Below, piece by piece: positions 1 to 6,034 of a stretch of 25,226 nucleotides of DNA. The stretch comes from JBDTSW01 sp039930945. GTDB lineage: Bacteria > Actinomycetota > Thermoleophilia > Solirubrobacterales > 70-9. Numbering within the stretch: the stretch's first letter is position 1; each line of letters opens with the position of its first letter. A program made the translations under genes and the position numbers. Location of the stretch: contig JBDTSW010000019.1 of NCBI GenBank assembly GCA_039930945.1, forward strand, positions 1-25,226, read 5' to 3'. Under the pieces are notes generated by a model. That model did no database searches. It was not told the origin of the DNA and saw only the letters and a program-made list of their open reading frames with translations.

Positions 1-403
1 GCCTGGCCTCGCCCTGCGCCGAGCAGGCGGCGTCGATCTGCTCGGGCGAGTGGGTCGAGAGGCCGACCAGCGCCGCCGGCCCCGCCTGCGCGCGCGCCTC
101 GGCCACGGGCATGTCGTCCTGGCCCACGTGGACCCCGTCGGCTTCGCACTCGCCCACCAGCCCCGGCTCGTCGTTGAGGATGAAGAGCCCCCGATGGGCC
201 TCGGCGGCCCGCCGGAACGGCGCGGCCAGTGAGATCAGCTCCTCGGCACAGCGCGGCGCCTTCTCTCGCAGCTGGATCAGCCCGGCGCCCCCGCGCAGCG
301 CCGCCTCGAGCAGCTCGTCGGGCGGGTTCCCGCGGGGGAGCCCTTCGCAGACGAAGTAGAGGCGGGCGGCGTGCAGCCGGCGCAGGCGTTCGGAGCGGGT
401 CAT
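1..403 (-). CDS. thiE: Thiamine-phosphate synthase, partial (C-terminus outside the window)
   Basis: ThiE joins HMP-pyrophosphate to the thiazole phosphate carboxylate to give thiamine phosphate in the cytoplasm. The reverse-strand translation from the ATG at 403 reads as the N-terminal 134 residues of the TIM-barrel family. It has the LIQLREK strand near residue 38, the FILND pyrophosphate/Mg-binding strand, the ADGVHVGQDD segment and LVGLSTHSPEQI. The gene runs off the left edge, so about the last third is missing. It diverges from the riboswitch and thiOSG on the other strand, so that riboswitch cannot control it directly. The family call is firm; the full length cannot be judged here. Confidence 0.93.
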   Translation of the reverse strand, partial: MTRSERLRRLHAARLYFVCEGLPRGNPPDELLEAALRGGAGLIQLREKAPRCAEELISLAAPFRRAAEAHRGLFILNDEPGLVGECEADGVHVGQDDMPVAEARAQAGPAALVGLSTHSPEQIDAACSAQGEAR

Positions 404-439
404 GCGGGTATCCAAGCAGGGCGGGAGTACGATGAGGCA

Positions 440-528
440 GTAACGGGAGCCCTGTCGGAGGGCTGAGAGGGCGGCATCGCGGCCGCCGACCGTCTGAACC
501 TGACCCGGATAATGCCGGCGCAGGGATG
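440..528 (+). promoter_or_regulatory. TPP riboswitch (THI box)
   Basis: The stretch carries the conserved THI-box aptamer blocks in order: GGGAGCCC, then GGGCTGAGAGG, then CTGAACCTGACCCGGATAAT, then GCCGGCGCAGGGA. The GGCTGAGA and GGATAATGCC...GCAGGGA blocks are the thiamine-pyrophosphate sensing core. It lies immediately before thiO and reads in the same direction. A C-rich stretch (542-549, CTCCCCCC) follows directly and can pair with the Shine-Dalgarno sequence at 550-558. That favours control of translation initiation rather than transcription termination; no terminator with a U tract is visible. The outer ends of P1 are approximate. Confidence 0.95.
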
Positions 529-549
529 GTGGCGCGGCCCGCTCCCCCC

Positions 550-558
550 GGAGAGGAG
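550..558 (+). promoter_or_regulatory. Ribosome binding site of thiO, possibly sequestered
   Basis: GGAGAGGAG lies 10 nt before the GTG at 569 and fixes that codon as the thiO start. The CTCC at 542-545 can pair with either GGAG, making this the likely expression platform of the TPP riboswitch. Confidence 0.7.
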
Positions 559-568
559 TCTGGCAATC

Positions 569-1738
569 GTGCCCAACCGAGCTGAGGATCAACTCGACGC
601 GGTGATCGTCGGCGCCGGAGTAATCGGTTTGGCCTGCGCCTGGCGCGCCGCCCAGGCCGGCTTGCGTGTGCGCGTGCTCGAGCGCGGAGTTCCCGGGGCG
701 GGCGCCTCACCGGGGGCCGCGGGGATGTTGGCGCCGGTCGGCGAGGTCAGCTGGGGAGAGGAGCGCCTGCTGCGCTTGACGCAGGCATCGCACGCGCGCT
801 GGCCCTCGTTCGCCGCCGAGCTCGCCGCCGCCTCCGGCACCGAGATCGGGTATCTGGCAATCGGCTCGCTGCACGTCGCGCTCGACCGCGACGAGAGCGA
901 CGAGCTGCGCCGGCGTTTCGAGTTGATGCTGGATCTGAAGCTCGACGCCGAGTGGCTGCGCCCGCGCGAGGCGCGGGAGCTGGAGCCCGGGCTGACCCCG
1001 CGCTGCGCCGGCGCGGTGCTCGCCCCGCACGAGTCCGCCGCCGACCCGGGGATGCTGGTCGGGGCCCTGCGCCGCGCCGCCGAGGCCGACGGAGCCGAGG
1101 TGGTGAGCGGGGCCGAGGCCGTCGAGAGTCTGCTCGACGGCGAAGCGATCCGCGGCGTGCGGACCGCCGACGGGCATGAGCACCGCGCCCGGCACGTGGT
1201 CCTGGCCGCGGGCGCCTGGTCGGGAGAGGCCCGCTGGCTGCCCGAGTTCGCCCGCCCGCCCGTGCGGCCGGTCAAGGGACAGATCCTCACCCTGCGCGCC
1301 GAGGACGGCAGGACGCCCTGCGAGCGCGTGGTCGAATCCGAGCGGGTGTACTTGGTGCCGCGCGCCGGCGGCGGGCTGATCGTCGGCGCGACCGTGGAGG
1401 AGAAGGGCTTCGAGACCACGGTCACAGCCGGCGGCGTGCTGGAGCTGCTGCGCGAGGCGTATCGCGCAATCCCCGAGGTCGCCGAGCTCGAGCTGGCCGA
1501 GACCGGCGCCGGCCTGCGCCCAGGGACCCCCGACAACGTTCCCCTGATCGGCCCCGGCGCCCTCGACGGCCTGGTCGTGGCGACGGGCCACTACCGAAAC
1601 GGGATCCTGCTGGCGCCGCTGACCGCCGAAGCGGTGGTCGGCGTGCTCGAGGGTGCCGGCCTCCCTGCCGGCCTGGAGGCGGCGGATCCGGCGCGCTTCG
1701 GCGCGATCGAGCGGGAGGCCGACGTGGGGGCGCGATGA
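569..1738 (+). CDS. thiO: Glycine oxidase ThiO
   Basis: This FAD enzyme oxidises glycine to the dehydroglycine used by ThiG to build the thiazole ring. The 389-residue protein opens with the Rossmann dinucleotide motif VIVGAGVIGLACAW (GxGxxG about residues 15-20). An acidic strand end follows at VRVLERG, and the C-terminal FAD-contact region reads GLRPGTPDNVPLIGP...ATGHYRNGILLAPLTA, typical of the DAO family. The start is taken as GTG 569 because it has a strong Shine-Dalgarno sequence. An in-frame ATG at 512 lies inside the riboswitch aptamer and was rejected. The stop overlaps the thiS start (ATGA). It is expected to be repressed by thiamine pyrophosphate through the upstream riboswitch. 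Confidence 0.93.
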   Translation: MPNRAEDQLDAVIVGAGVIGLACAWRAAQAGLRVRVLERGVPGAGASPGAAGMLAPVGEVSWGEERLLRLTQASHARWPSFAAELAAASGTEIGYLAIGSLHVALDRDESDELRRRFELMLDLKLDAEWLRPREARELEPGLTPRCAGAVLAPHESAADPGMLVGALRRAAEADGAEVVSGAEAVESLLDGEAIRGVRTADGHEHRARHVVLAAGAWSGEARWLPEFARPPVRPVKGQILTLRAEDGRTPCERVVESERVYLVPRAGGGLIVGATVEEKGFETTVTAGGVLELLREAYRAIPEVAELELAETGAGLRPGTPDNVPLIGPGALDGLVVATGHYRNGILLAPLTAEAVVGVLEGAGLPAGLEAADPARFGAIEREADVGAR

Positions 1739-1941
1739 TCGTCGACCTCAACGGCCGCGCCACCCCGCTGCCGGAGGGGTCGACCCTCGCCGACGCGGTC
1801 GCCGCGGCGGGGGCCGGCGGCGATGACCGCGGCGTAGCGGTGGCCGTCGACGGCGAGGTCGTGCCCCGGCCGCAGTGGGACGGTCGCGCCTTGGCCGAGG
1901 GTGAGGACGTCGAGGTCGTGCGGGCCGTCCAGGGTGGCTGA
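1735..1941 (+). CDS. thiS: Sulfur carrier protein ThiS
   Basis: ThiS is the small ubiquitin-like carrier whose C-terminal glycine is adenylated and thiocarboxylated to deliver sulfur to ThiG. The 68-residue protein has the beta-grasp pattern: MIVDLNGRATPLPEGSTLADAV at the start, then VAVAVDGEVVPRPQW and GEDVEVVRAVQGG at the end. The terminal GG required for thiocarboxylate formation is present. Its ATG overlaps the thiO stop codon as ATGA, and thiG begins inside its 3' end, so translation of the three genes is probably coupled. No thiF-like adenylyltransferase is in the window. Confidence 0.94.
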   Translation: MIVDLNGRATPLPEGSTLADAVAAAGAGGDDRGVAVAVDGEVVPRPQWDGRALAEGEDVEVVRAVQGG

Positions 1942-2707
1942 CGGCTTCGAGCTCGGCGGCAGGACCTGGGCCTCCCGCCTGATCGCCGGCACGGGCGGGT
2001 TTCGCTCGCTCTCCGACATGGAGCGCTCGCTCGCCGCGTCCGGCACCGAGATCGTCACCGTCGCCCTGCGCCGGGTGGACCCGCTCGCCCAGGGCTCGGT
2101 CCTGGACGTGATCGGGCGTCTCGGCCTCTTCGCCCTGCCGAACACCGCCGGCTGCTACACGGCGCAGGACGCCGTCAAGACCGCGCGCCTGGCGCGCGAG
2201 GCGTTCGAGACCGACTGGGTCAAGCTCGAGGTGATCGGCGACGACCGCACGCTCCTTCCCGAAGCGGTCGAGCTGGTCGGGGCGGCCGAGACCCTGGTCG
2301 GCGAGGGCTTCACGGTGCTGCCCTACACCAACGACGACCCGATCCTCGCGGCCCGCCTCGAGGACGCGGGCTGCGCCGCGGTGATGCCGCTGGGCTCGCC
2401 GATCGGGTCCGGGGCCGGGATTCGAAACCCCTACAACGTCCGCCTGATCGTCGAACGCGCCGGGGTGCCGGTGATCCTCGACGCCGGGATTGGCACCGCC
2501 TCCGACGCGGCCCTGGCGATGGAGCTCGGCTGCGATGGGGTGTTGTTGGCGAGCTCGGTCTCGCGGGCGAAGGATCCGGTGGCGATGGCGACGGCGATGC
2601 GCAAGGCGGTCGAGGCCGGCTACGAATCGCGCCGCGCCGGACGGATCCCGCGCAGGCTGCACGCCCAGGCCTCGACGCCCGACGAGGGCATGGCGAGCCT
2701 GGACTAG
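1934..2707 (+). CDS. thiG: Thiazole synthase ThiG
   Basis: ThiG condenses 1-deoxyxylulose 5-phosphate, dehydroglycine and the ThiS thiocarboxylate into the thiazole phosphate. The 257-residue TIM-barrel protein has SRLIAGTGGF at the start and a lysine in DWVKLEVIGD (about residue 97) at the position of the Schiff-base lysine. It also has the phosphate-binding segments VMPLGSPIGSGAGIRNP and VILDAGIGTASDAALAMELG. The start is GTG 1934, which overlaps the thiS stop by 8 nt; a longer frame from 1901 would lie deep inside thiS and has no family support. It is the last gene of the riboswitch-controlled thiOSG operon and converges on the ligase gene across a 30-nt gap with no clear terminator. Confidence 0.95.
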   Translation: MADGFELGGRTWASRLIAGTGGFRSLSDMERSLAASGTEIVTVALRRVDPLAQGSVLDVIGRLGLFALPNTAGCYTAQDAVKTARLAREAFETDWVKLEVIGDDRTLLPEAVELVGAAETLVGEGFTVLPYTNDDPILAARLEDAGCAAVMPLGSPIGSGAGIRNPYNVRLIVERAGVPVILDAGIGTASDAALAMELGCDGVLLASSVSRAKDPVAMATAMRKAVEAGYESRRAGRIPRRLHAQASTPDEGMASLD

Positions 2708-2737
2708 GGACCGGGGCCACTTCGACCAGCGTCTCGG

Positions 2738-4204
2738 CTAAGCGCCGGCGGCGCCTGCCGTCTCTCGGCGCACGTCGGTGGGATCGCGGTCGTCGCGCAG
2801 GCCCTTGAACGATGGGGCTCGCAGCGTCCTCGCCGCGGTCCACTGACGGAACTCGACCTCGGCGACCAGCCGCGGCTCGGCGAAGCGGGCCTGCTTCGGA
2901 GGCTGGCGGCCGGCGAACGGGCTCTCGGCGGTCTCGAGCTTGCCCAGCAGCCCGGAGAGGCGGCGAAGGGTGTCCTCGCGAAAGCCCGTCCCCACGCGTC
3001 CCGCGTAGCGCAGGCACAGCTCTCCGTCGGCCTCCTCGTAATAGCCGGCGAGCAGGGCGCCGAGCGTCTGCGAGCGGCTGCCCTCCCCGGGCATCCAGCC
3101 GCCGATGACGAAGTCCTGGCTCTCCACGTTCTTGACCTTCAGCCACGAGCTCGAGCGCCGTCCGGGCAGGTAGCGGCTCTCGGTCCGCTTGGCGACCACG
3201 CCCTCGAGCCCACGATCGGCGGTCAGCTTCAGCAGGGCCCGGCCGTCGCGCGGGCGGGCGGCGGGGGTTTGCCACGACGGCCCGTCGAGGCCGAGCGCCT
3301 GCAGCCGCTGCCGGCGCTCGGAGTAGGGGAGGCCGCAGAGGTCGTGTCCTTCGCAAAACAGCAGGTCGAAGATGACGTAGGTGACCGGGGTCTCCTTGGC
3401 GCGGCGGCGAACCGCCGCCTCGGAGCCGAGGTGCATCCGCCCCTGGAGCGCCTGGAAGTCGGGGGTGCCGTCCTCCGAGAAGGCGACGATCTCGCCGTCG
3501 AGGATCGTCTGGCGGGCCCCGAGGCTGGCGGCGATCGGGCGCACCTCCGGGTACTGCGAGGTGATCTCGCGCAGGTTGCGGCTCTCGAGGCGGAAGTGGC
3601 CCGCCTCGCAGTAGGCGATCGCCCGCACCCCGTCCCATTTGAGCTCGAAGGCCCAGCCCTCCTCGTCGCGGGGAAGCCGCTTCGAGAGCGTCGCCGTCAT
3701 CGGCCTGATCCCGCCCTCGGGCATCGGCACGCGGTCGGGGTCGGTCGGGGGGTCCATGCGGTGGATCATCCAGTTGTCGCCCTTGGTCGGAAAGAGGGCA
3801 TAGGTGCCCCGAACCCGCTCTCCGTGCAGGCTGACGATCACCTTGTCGTCGCGGAACTTCTCCGCGCTGTAGCTACCGCGATCCCAGATCGTCATCGTCC
3901 CGGCGCCGTACTGACCGGCCGGGATCCGGCCCTCGAACTCGAGGTACTCCAGCGGGTGGTCCTCGGTCCGCACCGCCAGCCGGTTCTCCTTCGGGTGCGG
4001 CGGGATCCCCCTCGGCAGCGCCCACGAGACCGCGACCCCGTCGCGCTCCAGCCGCAGATCCCAGTGCAGCCTGGTGGCGTGATGCTCCTGGATCACGAAG
4101 CGCCCGCCGCCCGTCTCACCGGCGTCGCCGATCTCCCCCTCCGGCTCGGGCGTGCGGTCGAACGAGCGCTTGCGCTCGTACTCGCTCAGCGTCTTCCTAG
4201 CCAC
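2738..4204 (-). CDS. ligD: ATP-dependent DNA ligase with N-terminal 3'-phosphoesterase domain (LigD-type, no polymerase domain)
   Basis: This is a two-module end-joining protein of 488 residues. The N-terminal phosphoesterase module trims 3' ends. It shows HHATRLHWDLRL at residues 41-52, with the His/Asp set H42-H47-D49, and EDHPLEYLEFEGRIPAGQYG around 81-100. The C-terminal ligase module has the nucleotidyl-transfer motif FELKWDGVR with the adenylated lysine at about 189. It continues through LDGEIV, GLEGVVAKR and WLKVKN, and ends in an OB-fold region. The primase-polymerase domain of full-length LigD is absent. No ku gene is in the window. The start is GTG 4204, 9 nt after the stop of the DUF559 gene on the same strand. 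Confidence 0.92.
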   Translation of the reverse strand: MARKTLSEYERKRSFDRTPEPEGEIGDAGETGGGRFVIQEHHATRLHWDLRLERDGVAVSWALPRGIPPHPKENRLAVRTEDHPLEYLEFEGRIPAGQYGAGTMTIWDRGSYSAEKFRDDKVIVSLHGERVRGTYALFPTKGDNWMIHRMDPPTDPDRVPMPEGGIRPMTATLSKRLPRDEEGWAFELKWDGVRAIAYCEAGHFRLESRNLREITSQYPEVRPIAASLGARQTILDGEIVAFSEDGTPDFQALQGRMHLGSEAAVRRRAKETPVTYVIFDLLFCEGHDLCGLPYSERRQRLQALGLDGPSWQTPAARPRDGRALLKLTADRGLEGVVAKRTESRYLPGRRSSSWLKVKNVESQDFVIGGWMPGEGSRSQTLGALLAGYYEEADGELCLRYAGRVGTGFREDTLRRLSGLLGKLETAESPFAGRQPPKQARFAEPRLVAEVEFRQWTAARTLRAPSFKGLRDDRDPTDVRRETAGAAGA

Positions 4205-4213
4205 GCCCCGATC

Positions 4214-5194
4214 CTAGGCGGGCCGGTCCACACCGGCCTTCGCTGAAGCATCTTCCGGGCTATTGGCCGTATGAAGCTTCAGCGAACCCGTCTGCGGGGG
4301 GGCAGCGACCCGGCGCAAGACGGACCGCACGTAGTCGGCCTCGAAGCAGACCTGCGCGTGGGTGAATCGGAGCGGCCTCAGCCCGGCGGCGGTGTGGGCC
4401 TGATCACGCCGCCGGTCCTGCGCCTGTTGCCCGGGCGTCCGGTGGTAGCGCAGGCCGTCGGTCTCCACCACGAGCCGCAAGTCCGGCCAGTAGAAGTCAA
4501 CCTTGAAGCCGTTGAGCTTGCATCCGGTTTGCGGTCGTGAAAGCCCCAGATCACGAGCGATCGCAAGGAAGAGGCGCTCGAGCTCCGACTCGGTGAGGAC
4601 GAAGGTCTGGCGGTCCAGAAGCCTTCGAAGCACAGCCAACCCAGGCCTGCGAGGTGTTCCCTCGATCGCGGTTCGCAAGCTCTCCGGGCTGATCAGCCCG
4701 CGCTTGTCGGCCGCGTTGATCGCCGCTTCGAGATCGGCGGGCGATACGCAGGCAGCGAGGTCGATCAGTGTGCTGGCCGGAGCCGTCACCGGGATGTCCT
4801 CTTGTCTGGTGAGTTCGTCAGGGGCGAGGTTGCTGCGCCGGTGAGCGAGAATGCCGTGCCGGTGTCTCAGGCAGGGACTGGGTACGGAGATGTGAGTCTG
4901 AGGCTGTTCCTCAGCTCGGATTCGCCAGAGCGCGGCCGCGCTCCCGTGACTCAGCGCCGCGCCGGGACCGCAGGCGAGCACCGCGCCCATCCACCGTCCG
5001 AACCGCGTTACCTGCGGGCGGCCGACCGCATACACGCCGGGCCAGAGCGGATGCAGACGCCCCTTGTCGATTCTATGCTGGATCGCATCCCGGCTGAAGC
5101 CGAGACCCAGGAGCTGACCCCTGCCGATCACGCCGTGCTGACGGCCCGCAATGCGCCAGGCCGCTGACGTTCGCTGAAGCTTGCTCCGGCCCAT
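4214..5194 (-). CDS. AbiEi-like winged-helix/DUF559 protein (putative PD-(D/E)XK nuclease)
   Basis: The 326-residue protein combines two recognisable parts. Residues about 11-70 resemble the AbiEi-type antitoxin N-terminal domain (IAGRQHGVIGRGQLLGLGFS, then PLWPGVYAVGRP). Residues about 225-300 resemble DUF559, a Vsr/PD-(D/E)XK-like fold, with VDFYWPDLRLVVETDG supplying the Asp and Glu of a possible metal site. Such proteins are common lone genes in Solirubrobacterales-like genomes. No AbiEii nucleotidyltransferase toxin is adjacent, so a toxin-antitoxin role is not supported here. Both ends overlap related hairpin repeats. The ATG (5192-5194) sits in the apical loop of one, and the last ~25 residues are encoded largely across the other. 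Catalytic activity is inferred, not shown. Confidence 0.8.
   Translation of the reverse strand: MGRSKLQRTSAAWRIAGRQHGVIGRGQLLGLGFSRDAIQHRIDKGRLHPLWPGVYAVGRPQVTRFGRWMGAVLACGPGAALSHGSAAALWRIRAEEQPQTHISVPSPCLRHRHGILAHRRSNLAPDELTRQEDIPVTAPASTLIDLAACVSPADLEAAINAADKRGLISPESLRTAIEGTPRRPGLAVLRRLLDRQTFVLTESELERLFLAIARDLGLSRPQTGCKLNGFKVDFYWPDLRLVVETDGLRYHRTPGQQAQDRRRDQAHTAAGLRPLRFTHAQVCFEADYVRSVLRRVAAPPQTGSLKLHTANSPEDASAKAGVDRPA
4239..4287. repeat. Hairpin repeat, copy A (3' end of the DUF559 gene)
   Basis: An 11-bp perfect inverted repeat, TTCGCTGAAGC (4239-4249) and GCTTCAGCGAA (4276-4286), encloses a 26-nt loop. Inside the loop TTC (4253-4255) can pair with GAA (4273-4275), and CGG (4256-4258) with CCG (4267-4269). 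The same arms and the same loop length recur at 5169-5218. Confidence 0.85.
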
Positions 5195-5218
5195 GTCCCG
5201 TAAGAGGCTTCAGCGAAC
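5169..5218. repeat. Hairpin repeat, copy B (5' end of the DUF559 gene)
   Basis: A 12-bp perfect inverted repeat, GTTCGCTGAAGC (5169-5180) and GCTTCAGCGAAC (5207-5218), encloses a 26-nt loop. Within the loop CTC (5184-5186) can pair with GAG (5204-5206), and CGG with CCG. The start codon of the DUF559 gene lies in the apical part of the loop. Confidence 0.87.
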
Positions 5219-5224
5219 CGGATC

Positions 5225-5247
5225 TGCCCCCGGCGAAATGCCCCCGG
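5225..5247. repeat. 9-bp direct repeat at the 3' end of tRNA-Lys
   Basis: TGCCCCCGG occurs at 5225-5233 and again at 5239-5247. The second copy is the 3' acceptor end of the tRNA gene. It may be chance in GC-rich DNA or a trace of recombination at the tRNA 3' end. Confidence 0.5.
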
Positions 5248-5310
5248 AAGGAGTCGAACCTTCGCCGCGCAGGGTAAAAACCTGCCGCTCTTCCGCTGAG
5301 CTACGGGGGC
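5239..5310 (-). tRNA. tRNA-Lys (anticodon UUU)
   Basis: The reverse strand folds as a complete 72-nt cloverleaf. The acceptor is GCCCCCG paired with CGGGGGC plus discriminator A. The D arm is GCTC/GAGC, the anticodon stem GCAGG/CCTGC with loop TTTTTAC, and the T arm GAAGG/CCTTC with loop TTCGACT. Loop positions 34-36 are TTT, giving lysine. The 3' CCA is not encoded. It lies 34 nt downstream of the phzF-like gene on the same strand and 44 nt from the start of the DUF559 gene. Confidence 0.97.
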
Positions 5311-5344
5311 TGGGGGAATCGTATTCGCGCGGTCGGTCCTCCGC

Positions 5345-6028
5345 CTACGGCTGCGCGTCGGGATCGTCGCCGACGATGCCGCCGACCTCGGCGCGCCCGT
5401 CGCCCGCCGGCCGCACGTGGAGGACCGATCCACGGCCCTGGCGGATCTCGAGCGGGCGCCCGAGCTGCGAGCAGAGGATGATCGCCGCCGACCCGGTCGC
5501 CTGGTCCTCGGGGATTCCCTCGGCGGGGACGAAGACCCGAGCCCTGACCAGGCCCGCCTCCTCGTCCGTCCAGGCCCACATGCCGACGAGGCCGTAGCCC
5601 TCGGGCGGGCCCGGAAGGGCCTCCACCTCCGCCGGCGCGTCCAGCTGCACCCACTCGAACGGCGGGCACCAATCGGCCCGGGCGGTCACGTACGGTGAAT
5701 CGCCCTCGAAGCGCACCGTCACCTCGCCCGCGGGAGGCCGCAGGACGTGGGGGGCGCGCCCCCGTTCGCGCAGCAGCCAGGCGGTGCCGACCAGCGGGTG
5801 TCCCGCGAGCGCCAGCTCGTCGGCCGGGGTGAAGATCCGCATCTCGCCGCGCTCGGCATCGTCTACGAAGACCGTCTCCGAGAAGCCCAGCTCGGTCGCG
5901 ATCGGCTGGCGATCGACCTCGGAGATCTCCTCACCGGCCAAAAAGACGCCGAGCGGGTTCCCGTGTGAGCCGTCCGCCGCGCAGAACACACGCACCACCC
6001 GCAGGCCGGGGTGCTCGCGCGCTGTCAT
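5345..6028 (-). CDS. PhzF family isomerase/epimerase-like protein
   Basis: The 227-residue protein has the diaminopimelate-epimerase-like fold signature of the PhzF family. GNPLGVFLAG lies near residue 23. ATELGFSETVFV carries the candidate catalytic Glu at about 51, and FTPADELALAGHPLVGTA and ATGSAAIILCSQLG follow. PhzF itself isomerises DHHA in phenazine synthesis, but no other phenazine genes are present and most family members have unknown substrates. It is somewhat shorter than the usual 260-290 residues. It starts 6 nt after the purH stop, so it is probably co-transcribed with the purine genes. A specific reaction cannot be assigned. Confidence 0.87.
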   Translation of the reverse strand: MTAREHPGLRVVRVFCAADGSHGNPLGVFLAGEEISEVDRQPIATELGFSETVFVDDAERGEMRIFTPADELALAGHPLVGTAWLLRERGRAPHVLRPPAGEVTVRFEGDSPYVTARADWCPPFEWVQLDAPAEVEALPGPPEGYGLVGMWAWTDEEAGLVRARVFVPAEGIPEDQATGSAAIILCSQLGRPLEIRQGRGSVLHVRPAGDGRAEVGGIVGDDPDAQP

Positions 6029-6034
6029 CCAGAC

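Noticed and set aside
512..568. ATG at 512 as the thiO start
   Set aside because: It lies inside the conserved GGATAATGCC block of the riboswitch aptamer. GTG 569 has a proper Shine-Dalgarno sequence and a family-consistent N-terminus.
4214..5194. AbiE toxin-antitoxin system
   Set aside because: Only the AbiEi-like N-terminal domain is present; no AbiEii nucleotidyltransferase gene is adjacent on either side.
4239..5218. CRISPR array or insertion sequence explanation for the paired hairpins
   Set aside because: There are only two copies, nearly 1 kb apart and separated by a single gene, with no spacers, transposase or target-site duplication visible.
5345..6028. Phenazine biosynthesis role for the PhzF-like protein
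   Set aside because: No other phz genes are present and the family is broad; only the fold can be supported.
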